Source of the DNA: DASRHY01 sp046765875
Lineage (GTDB): Bacteria > Actinomycetota > Actinomycetes > Propionibacteriales > Kribbellaceae
NCBI GenBank assembly: GCA_046765875.1
Contig: JBKPSJ010000175.1
Coordinates: 1-36,981 of the forward strand
Length of the DNA stretch: 36,981 bases
Direction of reading: 5' to 3'
Shown here one piece after another: positions 29,844 to 36,981 of the stretch (position 1 is the first letter of the stretch; every line of letters starts with the position of its first letter). Below the pieces are notes generated by a model. It did no database searches and was not told where the DNA came from. It saw only the letters and a list, made by a program, of their open reading frames with translations. The translations under genes were made by a program, and so were the position numbers.

Positions 29844-30581
29844 GTGACAGGCACCGTCGACGCGCTGACCAGCAGGCGCATTCTTCTCCTCGCCTCCAAC
29901 CCGGCCGTGTCGGGCCAGACCGGTTGGCCGATCGGCTTCTGGTGGGCCGAGCTCACGCACCCGTACCGGGAGTTCACCGAACGCGGGTACGACGTCGATA
30001 TCGTCAGTCCGGACGGCGGCGAGCTGACCGCTGACCCGTGGAGCGACCCGCGCGACAAGTCCGGCTACTCCGCCTCCGACCTCATCACGCTCGGATTCAT
30101 CAACTCCCCCGACCACATGAAGATGATCCAGCAGACCAAGGCGCTGGCGGACGTGTCGATCGACGACTACGACGTGGTCTTCATGGTCGGTGGGCAGGCA
30201 CCCATGTACACCTTCAACGAGGACGAGCGAGTCCATGACCTCGCCGTGTCCTTCTACGAGGCTGGGCGGATCACCGCGGTGGTCTGTCACGCTACCTGCA
30301 TCTTGCTGAAGACCAGGCTCACCAACGGTGACCTACTCGTGAAGGGCAAGACGTGGACCGGGTTCGCCAACTCGGAGGAGGACTACGCCGACGAGTTCGT
30401 CGGACAGCGGATCCAGCCGTTCCGCATCGAGGACCAGGCACGGGCTATGGCAGACACGAACTTCATTGTGCATGGCCGCTTCCGGCCCCACGCTGTACGC
30501 GACGGTCTGCTGATCACAGGGCAGCAGCAGTACTCCGGAGCCGCTGCCGCACGGCTGGTCATCGCGGCCCTCGGCCAATGA
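29844..30581 (+). CDS. DJ-1/PfpI superfamily protein, Hsp31-like
   Basis: 245 residues from GTG 29844, nine bases after the AraC stop, with no ribosome site, so coupling is likely. The core is the class I glutamine-amidotransferase-like fold: RRILLLASNPAVS, the conserved acid in WWAELTHPY (E36), GYDVDIVSPDGGE, DYDVVFMVGGQAPM, and the nucleophile elbow AVVCHATC with Cys 148 followed by His 149. This Glu-Cys-His set is that of Hsp31/YhbO-like DJ-1 proteins, reported as glyoxalase III, chaperone or protein deglycase. With VOC proteins on either side it suggests handling of reactive carbonyls; that is inference from context. Confidence 0.9.
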   Translation: MTGTVDALTSRRILLLASNPAVSGQTGWPIGFWWAELTHPYREFTERGYDVDIVSPDGGELTADPWSDPRDKSGYSASDLITLGFINSPDHMKMIQQTKALADVSIDDYDVVFMVGGQAPMYTFNEDERVHDLAVSFYEAGRITAVVCHATCILLKTRLTNGDLLVKGKTWTGFANSEEDYADEFVGQRIQPFRIEDQARAMADTNFIVHGRFRPHAVRDGLLITGQQQYSGAAAARLVIAALGQ

Positions 30582-30615
30582 CCCTGTCGTACGGTCGATA
30601 CGCAAGGGAGAACTC

Positions 30616-31008
30616 GTGCTTGCGAAGTTCCCGATCGATGTGATGCTCACGGCAACTGATCTCGTGGCCGCGAAGCAGTTCCACGGCGACAAGATCAGGC
30701 TCGAAATCCTGATCGAAACCGACGAGTTCGTGACATTCCGGTGCGGCGGGGACAGCCGGCTGGTCCTGACCCGGAGCAGCGTACGAATCGGCGACGAGCA
30801 GACCAAGGCGAGCTGGCGGGTCGCCGACGTCGTGGCCGAGGTCGCCGAGCTGCGCGCTCGGGGTGTCGAGATCGCCGAGTACGACCAGCCTGGTCTGCGT
30901 ACGGTCGACGGCGTCGCCGATATCGGCTTCGCACTGTCGGCATGGTTCGTCGATCCGGGCGGAAATGCAATCGGACTGCTCCAGTTCAAGGACCAGGGCT
31001 TGGCTTGA
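30616..31008 (+). CDS. VOC-family protein
   Basis: 130 residues from GTG 30616, five bases after AAGGGAG. A single VOC unit: FPIDVMLTATDLVAAKQFHGDKI with IRLEILIE, then FRCGGDSRLVLTRS, the second module WRVADVVAEVAELRARGVEIAEYD and FALSAWFVDPGGNAIGLLQF. The last-strand Glu metal ligand is replaced by Leu/Gln (GLLQ), so this protein may bind a ligand without metal. It lies 34 bases after the DJ-1-like gene and just before the ABM-TM gene; probably one operon. Confidence 0.9.
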   Translation: MLAKFPIDVMLTATDLVAAKQFHGDKIRLEILIETDEFVTFRCGGDSRLVLTRSSVRIGDEQTKASWRVADVVAEVAELRARGVEIAEYDQPGLRTVDGVADIGFALSAWFVDPGGNAIGLLQFKDQGLA

Positions 31009-31012
31009 TCGC

Positions 31013-31645
31013 GTGGACGCCCAAAGTCAGAACGGACCAGATCGGAACGGACCGGCATCGCCCGCACGGGGCGGCGGCTTGGGCAGGCCGGCCGACGATG
31101 CGGCCGGCCCGGTCACCAGCGTGGTGACGCGCCGGGTGAAGCCGGGCCACGAGCATTCTTACGAGCAGTTCCTCGAGGGCATCATCGCGGCAGCGACGCG
31201 GTTCCCGGGCCATCTAGGCGTCGAGGTGTTCCGCCCCGAAAGCGCCTCCGCGGGCGAATACCGCGTAGTCTACCGGTTCGACACCCGCGACCATCTGCGG
31301 GCCTGGCTCGACTCCGATGAGCACGCCGCCTGGCTGGAGCGCGCAGAGCCGCACGTGATCGGCCCGGTTCGCAGGCAGTACCTGACCGGACTCGAGACCT
31401 GGTTCACCGATCCGGGCCGGCCCGGCGCCCCACCACCACCGCGGTACAAGATGGCTCTACTGACCTGGGCCACGATCTTTCCCTTGATCACACTTGTGGT
31501 CGTAGTCCTCAACCCGATGCTCATCGGGCTCCCACTGGTTCTCAGACTGGCGATCACGACCGGCGTCACCGTACCGCTCATGACCTGGGTCGTTATGCCG
31601 CGAGCGACCCGACTGCTCCGTGGCTGGCTCTATCCCGACAGCTGA
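31013..31645 (+). CDS. ABM-domain protein with C-terminal membrane helices
   Basis: 210 residues if GTG 31013 is the start, four bases after the VOC stop; the homologous part begins about residue 34 (TSVVTRRVKPGHEHSYEQFLEG), so a later GTG is possible. The ABM ferredoxin-like domain continues through FPGHLGVEVFRP, YRVVYRFDTRDHLRAWLDSDEHAAWLERA and ends near ETWFTDPG. After a Pro-rich linker come two membrane helices (MALLTWATIFPLITLVVVVL and LVLRLAITTGVTVPLMTWVV). Such tethered monooxygenase-like proteins are frequent in actinobacteria; the activity is unproven. The stop is 18 bases from the convergent SRPBCC gene. Confidence 0.85.
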   Translation: MDAQSQNGPDRNGPASPARGGGLGRPADDAAGPVTSVVTRRVKPGHEHSYEQFLEGIIAAATRFPGHLGVEVFRPESASAGEYRVVYRFDTRDHLRAWLDSDEHAAWLERAEPHVIGPVRRQYLTGLETWFTDPGRPGAPPPPRYKMALLTWATIFPLITLVVVVLNPMLIGLPLVLRLAITTGVTVPLMTWVVMPRATRLLRGWLYPDS

Positions 31646-31663
31646 AAGATGAGAGGTCTGCGT

Positions 31664-32110
31664 TCATCCGCCGGTGGGTTGGCCGCTGGTTTCCAGAATC
31701 TGTTTGAGCGTGTCGAGGTTCGTGGCGACCGCCGCCCTGACGCGGTACGCAGCCAGTGGCGCGATCAGCCGCAGCGGACCAGAGGGCCGGAGGTTCATCG
31801 TGTTGGTGAGGGCAGTTCCGCTCGCGGCCGGTGCGAGGAGATAGCTGACGTCGCCGTGCAAGGGCCCGAGGTCACCTCGGATCGATAGCCTGCGGTCCGG
31901 CTCGAACTCGGTGACCTCGAAGGTCTCTTCGCTTCGGGTGGGAAGGGTCCTGGTCTGCCGGTAGCGCGACCCGACTCCTACCGGACCGGTGCTGGTCTTT
32001 CGAGTTTCGCTGATCGCATAGTTCCACCGCGGCACGTTTTCGAATTGGGCGAGGTAGGCGAATACATCGGCCGGCGGGCAGTTGATCGTGACTGTGTTGG
32101 TGAACCGCAT
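31664..32110 (-). CDS. SRPBCC (polyketide cyclase-like) protein
   Basis: 148 residues from ATG 32110. One START-like domain: FTNTVTINCPPADVFAYLAQFENVPRWNY, VGVGSRYRQTRTL, TFEVTEFEPDRRLSIRGDLGP, SYLLAPAASGTALTNTMNL, and a long C-terminal helix AAVATNLDTLKQILE. The family binds hydrophobic ligands; no catalytic pair is visible. It stands alone and is convergent with the ABM-TM gene. Confidence 0.9.
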   Translation of the reverse strand: MRFTNTVTINCPPADVFAYLAQFENVPRWNYAISETRKTSTGPVGVGSRYRQTRTLPTRSEETFEVTEFEPDRRLSIRGDLGPLHGDVSYLLAPAASGTALTNTMNLRPSGPLRLIAPLAAYRVRAAVATNLDTLKQILETSGQPTGG

Positions 32111-32897
32111 CTAAGCCAATCTCCTCGGTGTCCTCGATAGGCGCCCGGCAGATCCGGCGACTCGACACCAGCGTTCGTCAGGAGCCGGACTGTGTCAGTG
32201 ACTTCGATAGCACTGCCGCGTAACGGAAGTCACGCACCCGGGCCACAACCTCGCGCACCGATCCGACAGCATCGGCCAGCTCCTGCTGCGACACACGCGC
32301 AGCACCCGTGGACCACCAGCCACGTTCTCGGATACGAACCCTCCCGATAGACCGTGCTGCCCGCCGGGTAGCGCCCCAGGATTCCACCCCGCACTCCACT
32401 TTCGGGTGACGAAATCCGGCGCTACCGGCCATAGCGTGCTCGGCGAGCAAGCGCCGATCCGGCGCTGACCGGACCAGGAGGTTCGCATTCTCGTGAGCAG
32501 GACAAGCAACCCTGCGTCAATGGCGCGAGCCGGTCCGGATGTACATCGACCTCGGCCGATCCGCCGACGGCGGAACCGCACCGTCAATGGGCTCACTGAA
32601 CTCCCCCACCGCAGCGTCCCCGGGCTCCGCAACAGCCACAACTACGTACCATGCATGCTGCTCATCGCCCGACAGCCCGCTCACCTCCACCTCAGGCATG
32701 AGGAGCCGCATACCCAGGACGGCGACCGTGCCGCGTGGCCGATGATCGCTGGCATGAGATGGAGCCGGCCTCCCCTGCTATCGGCAACGCCGATCCCGCG
32801 TCGAACCTCATGACCCGATTTGGTCAATGCCTCTCAACCGAGGCCGCGCCGTTCGGTAGCAGGACCGCCGTTTTCTGTCGACGTCGAAGGAGTGGCG
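32111..32897. other. Gene-poor stretch with regulator remnant
   Basis: Almost 790 bases without an intact gene. The left part holds the Crp-type HTH remnant listed separately. A 64-codon minus-strand frame at 32517-32711 has fair codon use but no ribosome site or family. The last 80 bases before 32898 should hold the MMPL promoter; I see no clear boxes. Confidence 0.5.
32178..32450 (-). pseudogene. Remnant of a Crp/FNR-type regulator (HTH part)
   Basis: The frame ending at 32178 contains VSQQELADAVGSVREVVARV (from about 32294). This is the DNA-recognition part of the Crp/FNR C-terminal HTH in the form common in actinobacteria. What follows (RDFRYAAVLSKS) does not give the expected wing, and the sequence before it shows no cyclic-nucleotide-binding domain in any frame I checked. 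There is no ribosome site. I read it as a decayed fragment. Confidence 0.6.
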
Positions 32898-35063
32898 GTG
32901 TTCTCCCGGCTTGCTGACCTGATCAACCGCCGGCCTTGGCAGTTGCTCGCCGTCGTCTTCGTGATCACCGCGATTGCGGCGCCGCTGGGCGCAAGCGTAC
33001 GCGAGCACCTCAAGCCGCGTGGTTTTGATGTCGCTGGGTCGGGCAGTGCTCAGGCACGCGAGAGCATCACAGCTGCCGCCGGCATTGACCCGGCGAACAG
33101 TGCTCTTGCACTGGTACGTCTCGGTGCACCGGTTAGCACGGCCGACTCACAGGCGACACTCGCGGCCGTCGAGACGAAGCTGCGTAGCGATCCGGCGGTC
33201 GTGGTGGTCCTGGACTGGCGCTCTGCCCACAACCCAGCCATGGTCGGACGGGACGGGAGGTCGACCTATCTGATCGCGGCGTTGCGGCCGTTGGACGACA
33301 GGCAGCAGGAGGAGGCCGGCAGGCGGCTGCTCGGTGCGTTCGCCAACGATCGCCGAGTGACGCTCGGCGGCAACCCGGTGGCAAATCACGAGATCTCCAA
33401 GACGATCGAGGACGACCTACGCAGAGCCGAACTGCTGGCAGTGCCACTGATCGTGCTGCTGTCGTTCGTCATCTTCCGGGGCCTGGTGGCCAGCCTGCTG
33501 GCGCCGCTCGCAGGCGGGATCACGGTCCTCGTCAGCTTCTTCCTGCTGCGCGAACTCGCCTCGGTCACCTCGCTGTCGATCTACGCACTCAATCTGGTCA
33601 CCGGGCTGTCGATCGGGCTTTCGATCGACTGGAGCCTGCTGCTCCTGTCTCGCTACCGCGAGGAACGCGCACGCACCCCGGATCCCAAGGTGGCCCTGCA
33701 CCGGGCGCTGAGCCGCGCCGGCCACACGATCCTGTACAGCGCCGCCACGGTGGCCGCCTCGATGGCCACACTGCTGATCTTTCCGCTGCGCTTCCTGCGC
33801 TCGATGGGCTACGGCGGTCTTGTCGCCTCGACGGTGGCCATGCTCACCGCCGTGCTCGTGCTCCCCGTCGTTCTGCGCCTGCTCGGCCCACGAATAGACG
33901 CGCTGACGCTGCCGCGCTGGCGGGATCCGCAGCGACTGGCCCGGCCCACAACGCTGTGGCGCGGCGTCGGCCACCTCGCCACCCGGCACGCGGCCCCGGT
34001 GGCGACCATTGTCGTTGCCGTGTTGCTCGCGGTCGCCTCGCCGGTGCTCGGAATCCGCTGGACGACCGTCGACGCCACCAGCCTGCCGACATCGGCGCAG
34101 GCCTTCCAGACCGATCAGGCGATCAACCACTCCAGCGAATTCGAGCCCAACGCCGCGACGCCGTTCTACCTCGCCCTCCACGCACCCGCAAACGCCGGCG
34201 CCGCAGCGGCCGCGATCGCCGACCGAGCCCGACAACTCCACGGCGTACGTGTTGTCACGCCGCCACAGTTCCTGGGCAACCAGACCTGGCAGATCAACCT
34301 CGTTGCCGCCGACACGCCCTTCAGCGCCTCCACCCAGCACCTCGTCGGTGAACTACGCACACTGAAGACAAGCTTCCCACTGTTCGTCGGCGGCGACGCC
34401 GCCTCCTTCTATGACGAACGCGACGCGATCGGCGCACACCTCCCAGTCGCGATCGTCTTACTCTGCGCAGCGACGCTGATCATCCTGTTCCTGCTCACCG
34501 GCTCACTCGTCGCGCCGCCCCTGGCGCTACTGATGAACGCGCTCACGCTATCCGCCGCGTTCGGAGCACTGATCCTGATCTTCCAAGACGGGCGCTTCGA
34601 GTCGCTGCTCGGCTATACCAGCCAAGGCGCCCTCGATCTCACCATCCCACTGGTGCTGGCCGCCCTGGTCTTCGCGATCTCCACCGACTACGGCGTCTTC
34701 CTGCTCGACCGCATCCACGAGACACGGATACCGGGCCACACCGAGCAAGAGGCGATCAGCCACAGCGTCGGCGCCGTCGGCCGCATCGTCACCTCCGCCG
34801 CCGTCCTGTTCGCCGCGTCGATCGGTATCTTCGGCACCTCGAACATCGTCGTCCTCAAGATCCTCGGCATCGGCGCCGCCATCGCCGTCCTGGCCGACTC
34901 GATACTCGTACGCTGCCTCCTTCTACCCGCCTCGCTCACCCTGCTCGGCCGCCACACCTGGTGGCTACCGGCCGCCCTCGCACAACGCCGACACCAACCC
35001 GTGCCAACCCGCGAGTCCCCCATCCCCGACCCAGCGGGGGGGAATGAGCCGATCAAGCGTTGA
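32898..35063 (+). CDS. MMPL-family RND transporter
   Basis: 721 residues from GTG 32898, five bases after AAGGAG; an earlier in-frame GTG overlaps that site. Topology is the MmpL/SecDF-like RND plan: helix 1 (LLAVVFVITAIAAPLGA), an extracytoplasmic domain to about residue 170, five helices, a second extracytoplasmic domain (about 380-525) and five more. Proton-relay segments are SIGLSIDWSLLLLSRYREER in the first half and ISTDYGVFLLDRIHETR in the second; the Asp-Tyr pair of MmpL3-like proteins is Asp-Trp in the first. These proteins export lipids, siderophores or drugs using the proton gradient. No accessory or lipid-synthesis gene is next to it, so the cargo is unknown. Confidence 0.94.
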   Translation: MFSRLADLINRRPWQLLAVVFVITAIAAPLGASVREHLKPRGFDVAGSGSAQARESITAAAGIDPANSALALVRLGAPVSTADSQATLAAVETKLRSDPAVVVVLDWRSAHNPAMVGRDGRSTYLIAALRPLDDRQQEEAGRRLLGAFANDRRVTLGGNPVANHEISKTIEDDLRRAELLAVPLIVLLSFVIFRGLVASLLAPLAGGITVLVSFFLLRELASVTSLSIYALNLVTGLSIGLSIDWSLLLLSRYREERARTPDPKVALHRALSRAGHTILYSAATVAASMATLLIFPLRFLRSMGYGGLVASTVAMLTAVLVLPVVLRLLGPRIDALTLPRWRDPQRLARPTTLWRGVGHLATRHAAPVATIVVAVLLAVASPVLGIRWTTVDATSLPTSAQAFQTDQAINHSSEFEPNAATPFYLALHAPANAGAAAAAIADRARQLHGVRVVTPPQFLGNQTWQINLVAADTPFSASTQHLVGELRTLKTSFPLFVGGDAASFYDERDAIGAHLPVAIVLLCAATLIILFLLTGSLVAPPLALLMNALTLSAAFGALILIFQDGRFESLLGYTSQGALDLTIPLVLAALVFAISTDYGVFLLDRIHETRIPGHTEQEAISHSVGAVGRIVTSAAVLFAASIGIFGTSNIVVLKILGIGAAIAVLADSILVRCLLLPASLTLLGRHTWWLPAALAQRRHQPVPTRESPIPDPAGGNEPIKR

Positions 35064-35212
35064 GTACAGTCCGAGGATGCGGAGTCTGATTCGCAGTGTG
35101 GGCTGTTCAGTACAACGAGTCCGCCGAGATCCCTGCGACGTCAGACTGCTTGAGCTCGATCCGGAACGTTCGATAGCTACGAGGTGGCGGCATGCTCCTG
35201 CCGCGAAATAGG

Positions 35213-35707
35213 TCAGAGGCCGAATAGGCCGGCGATCGAGAACATCCAGACCAGGATCTCGAGCACAAGCAGAACGAGCGCCAGTTGGAAGGCTTCCCGA
35301 AGGCGGCGGACGATCCGGCCGTTGCTATGCCAGTCCTGTTTGATCCGGAGGGCCAGGTCACGGTGCATGCCGGACATCGTCTGTGGAGTAGTGCTGTCAA
35401 CGTACCGGTCAAGCAGATCGCCGGGGTCGAACCGGAACGAGAGGTTGTAGTACGGCCACAGCAGCAGGACCGTGAGCACGCCGATCGCAAGCAGCACGAC
35501 GATGCCGGCCCAGTCCCAGAAGCCGAGCCCGTCCGCGAGCGCCCGGCCGCCGAGCAGCGAACTGGCGAACGAGGCCGCGAACACGAGAGTCGCGGAACGG
35601 TTGTGCAGACTCTCTACTGCGGTCTGCTGCTGCAGCAGTCCACGTAATGCCTCTTGGTAGACGAACGCCAGCCGCGGATCGTCGTCCTGCGCGTCAGGCA
35701 TCGCCAT
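35213..35707 (-). CDS. Small membrane protein, unknown function
   Basis: 164 residues from ATG 35707 (or ATG 35701). An N-terminal helix (DPRLAFVYQEALRGLLQQQTAVESLHNRSATLVFAA would be split as soluble helix then membrane) leads into a first membrane helix near 40-60 and a second near 68-86 (IVVLLAIGVLTVLLLW). A cytoplasmic segment follows with FDPGDLLDRYVDS and a charged helix, then a final membrane helix (LALVLLVLEILVWMFSIAGLF). The shape, a soluble helix, a close pair of membrane helices and a charged tail, recalls small membrane effectors such as SLATT or Pycsar TM proteins, but I see no nucleotide cyclase or CD-NTase gene nearby. I do not assign a family. Confidence 0.82.
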   Translation of the reverse strand: MAMPDAQDDDPRLAFVYQEALRGLLQQQTAVESLHNRSATLVFAASFASSLLGGRALADGLGFWDWAGIVVLLAIGVLTVLLLWPYYNLSFRFDPGDLLDRYVDSTTPQTMSGMHRDLALRIKQDWHSNGRIVRRLREAFQLALVLLVLEILVWMFSIAGLFGL

Positions 35708-35720
35708 CGCCTACCTCTCT

Positions 35721-35754
35721 TCAGGTGCGTGATCAGTCGACTCGCGCCACCTGA
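35721..35754. promoter_or_regulatory. Inverted repeat just upstream of the small membrane protein gene
   Basis: TCAGGTG (35721-35727) and CACCTGA (35748-35754) are perfect inverted copies 20 bases apart, beginning 14 bases before the start at 35707. They could be an operator or a leader stem near the ribosome site. Confidence 0.35.
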
Positions 35755-35909
35755 GCGTACGTTGAACGCGAGCAGCTCGCTGGACTATTCGGTATCCGGG
35801 CCGCTCTACACCCTCGGCAGGGTCGTCGTTTGTCTTACCAACCGGCAGTCAGCTGACCTTGCGGTCGGACTCACAGGAGGCTGACCGAGCGCCGTCGGTC
35901 GTGTGATCC

Positions 35910-36308
35910 TCAGGCAACCGCGATCCCGTAGGCGAGTACGAGCAGGCCCGCCGCTAGCGCCACTCCGCCGGCTGTGGTCGTGGTGTTGCCGGCGGACCAT
36001 CGCCCGGGCTGCCCGATCGCCATGTGCAGGAACATTCCGCCGGACTGTGCGATCGCCCCGACGGCCAGAAGGATGCACACGACCCACCGAGCTGCCGTGC
36101 CCAGGTCGGCCCGGTCGAGGAAGGACAGCGCCGCGAGTGACATGACGAGGAGCACACCCGCGTGGGCATGTCCCGCGCGGAAGTATGCCAACTGGAAGTC
36201 GTTCAGCCTGTCGGTCTTGAGCAGCCGCAGCAGCGAGAACCCGCCGAACATCACGGTGGGAAGGGATATGAGAACGATGACGGTGAAGATCTGGACGGGC
36301 TGGCTCAT
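35910..36308 (-). CDS. Four-helix membrane protein, unknown function
   Basis: 132 residues from ATG 36308, five bases after AAGGAG; an upstream GTG is less well placed. Four hydrophobic helices: FTVIVLISLPTVMFGGFSLL, AGVLLVMSLAALSFL, WVVCILLAVGAIAQSGGMFL and TAGGVALAAGLLVLAYGIAV. Between helices 1 and 2 is FRAGHAHAGVLL with two histidines, and helix 3 ends in FLHMAIGQPG, so a haem or metal site in the membrane is conceivable but unproven. It stands alone on the minus strand. Confidence 0.83.
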   Translation of the reverse strand: MSQPVQIFTVIVLISLPTVMFGGFSLLRLLKTDRLNDFQLAYFRAGHAHAGVLLVMSLAALSFLDRADLGTAARWVVCILLAVGAIAQSGGMFLHMAIGQPGRWSAGNTTTTAGGVALAAGLLVLAYGIAVA

Positions 36309-36420
36309 CACGTCTCCTTAGCCGCTTGTGTGCTCATGGATCTTGGCAGTCGGTGGCGCAGTAGTCACCTGGTCGCCCAATCCTGGAGATCGGTGCTCTG
36401 AGCAGTCCCGCGGCTCGGGG

Positions 36421-36440
36421 GGACGGCGTTGGCGCCGTCC
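36421..36440 (-). terminator. Hairpin terminator after the 67-aa gene
   Basis: GGACGGCG and CGCCGTCC pair perfectly (8 bp) around TTGG. The stem begins at the last base of the stop codon in the direction of transcription. Confidence 0.8.
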
Positions 36441-36643
36441 TAGGTTTTGATTCGGCGCACCGCCACCAGCGGCAAGCCGAGGTCGCGGATCTTCAGGAGC
36501 AAGGAGTGCAGGGCCGCCTGGTCCGTGACCGCCCCCGCAATGGTTGTCGTCCCGCTGTCGACGTCACTGTCGACGTGCAGGCCGTCGAACCACGCCGACC
36601 AACCGGCGTCGAGAATGCCCCCGACCACAATCTCGTAGTGCAC
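36440..36643 (-). CDS. 67-residue conserved protein next to a LuxR gene
   Basis: From GTG 36643, with only a weak ribosome site. It starts HYEIVVGGILDAGWSAWFDGL and ends TDQAALHSLLLKIRDLGLPLVAVRRI. Short proteins of this pattern (YEI...G...W...G......TDQAALHGLL..IRDLGL.L) are widespread in Streptomyces and related genera, mostly annotated hypothetical, and I recall them beside large LuxR/MalT-type regulators, as here. A small alpha/beta fold is likely. It ends in a terminator hairpin. Confidence 0.78.
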   Translation of the reverse strand: MHYEIVVGGILDAGWSAWFDGLHVDSDVDSGTTTIAGAVTDQAALHSLLLKIRDLGLPLVAVRRIKT

Positions 36644-36805
36644 AGACGCCCGACCTGTCGTTGTCGGTTGATCCGGTTTGATTCGCTTTGATTCGGCACC
36701 ACGCTACGTATGACGGGTCAGATATGCGTCACCCGAAAGTGGATCCATGGGTGTAAAGCAGCGTGCTGCCAGTGTTCCGCAGGTGTCGATTCTCCGGCAC
36801 GCCGG

Positions 36806-36981
36806 CTAACGCAACAGGCCAAGCGCGCGGGCGCGAGCGACGGCCTCGGTTCGGTTCGTCGCGTCGAGCTTGGTGAGGATGTGACCGACATGCTTCTTGA
36901 CCGTGTCCAGCACCACGACGAGCTCGTCGGCGATCTGCTGGTTGGATCTACCCACGGCCAGTAGTTCCAGGACCTCCAGTT
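36806..36981 (-). CDS. LuxR-type regulator, C-terminal HTH only (runs off the right edge)
   Basis: Only the last 57 codons are in the window, ending in TAG at 36806. They encode a complete LuxR/GerE HTH: LEVLELLAVGRSNQQIADELVVVLDTVKKHVGHIL, then TKLDATNRTEAVARARALGLL. The DTVKKHVGHIL recognition helix and the ARARALGLL ending are typical of the large MalT/LAL-type regulators with an N-terminal ATPase, though a NarL-type response regulator cannot be excluded from this piece. The conserved 67-aa gene lies downstream on the same strand. Confidence 0.9.
   Translation of the reverse strand, partial: LEVLELLAVGRSNQQIADELVVVLDTVKKHVGHILTKLDATNRTEAVARARALGLLR

Noticed and set aside
28755..30290. Minus-strand open frame of 511 codons
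   Set aside because: Antisense to the AraC and DJ-1-like genes, whose motifs are intact.
32517..32711. Minus-strand frame of 64 codons upstream of MMPL
   Set aside because: Some acceptable codon use, but no ribosome site and no recognisable domain; not supported enough to list as a gene.
1..36981. tRNA genes, rRNA, CRISPR arrays, insertion sequences or att sites
   Set aside because: None was recognised by eye; no regular spaced repeats, transposase motifs or cloverleaf patterns were seen.

Overview
The window is high-GC DNA with strong third-position GC bias, many GTG starts, GTGA/ATGA stop-start overlaps and Shine-Dalgarno sites of the GGAGG type. This points to an actinobacterial chromosome. 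The gene set (LpqY-SugABC-type importer, ECF41 sigma factor, MmpL-like RND protein, phosphoketolase, GH6 lipoprotein) suggests a soil actinomycete of the Propionibacteriales/Nocardioidaceae/Kribbella kind; that assignment is inference. No tRNA, rRNA, CRISPR array, insertion sequence or prophage gene was seen.

Layout. 1-3774 (minus): a coupled three-gene operon of a GtrA-GT2 fusion, a PMT-like membrane glycosyltransferase and a GH6 lipoprotein that runs off the left edge; it looks like an envelope glycan or exopolysaccharide locus. 3975-6477 (minus): a PRC-barrel protein and an MFS sugar porter, separated by a gene-poor stretch with a strong terminator hairpin. 6681-10507 (minus): a compact operon of a coiled-coil protein, a Ppx/GppA phosphatase, a QEGLA-motif (DUF1704) metalloprotease-like protein and an ATP-grasp ligase. 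10796-12705 (plus): an NAD(P)-dependent epimerase-like protein and an ECF41 sigma factor behind a good match to the ECF41 promoter. 12714-13904: an MmyB-type regulator with an abnormal HTH, divergent from a frameshifted ohr. 13923-18348 (minus): sugC-sugB-sugA-lpqY, a trehalose-type ABC importer. 18465-21468 (minus): phosphoketolase and a DUF1269-like membrane protein.

21751-25037: a 52-aa protein (plus), a frameshifted ABM-domain gene, a CopB-type copper ATPase behind a CsoR-like operator, and a DUF6069 membrane protein. 25414-26168 (minus): an ArsR/SRPBCC pair with a palindrome over the start codon. 26259-26998 (minus): a VOC protein and a truncated ArsC-like phosphatase remnant. 27270-28003: a PLDc_N/SHOCT membrane protein, a long perfect terminator hairpin and a 54-aa basic protein. 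28260-31645 (plus): VOC, AraC regulator, DJ-1/PfpI, VOC and ABM-TM, which together resemble a detoxification or stress cluster. 31664-32110 (minus): SRPBCC. 32178-32450: a Crp-type HTH remnant. 32898-35063 (plus): an MMPL transporter. 35213-36981 (minus): two small membrane proteins, a 67-aa conserved protein and the C-terminus of a LuxR regulator.

The region reads as accessory chromosome with short stress and carbon-metabolism modules. At least four genes are broken (ohr, ABM, ArsC-like, Crp-like) and one regulator is doubtful. The most intriguing module is the QEGLA protease/ATP-grasp ligase pair with Ppx, which resembles a ligate/cleave cycle acting on protein or peptide C-termini; that function is inferred.
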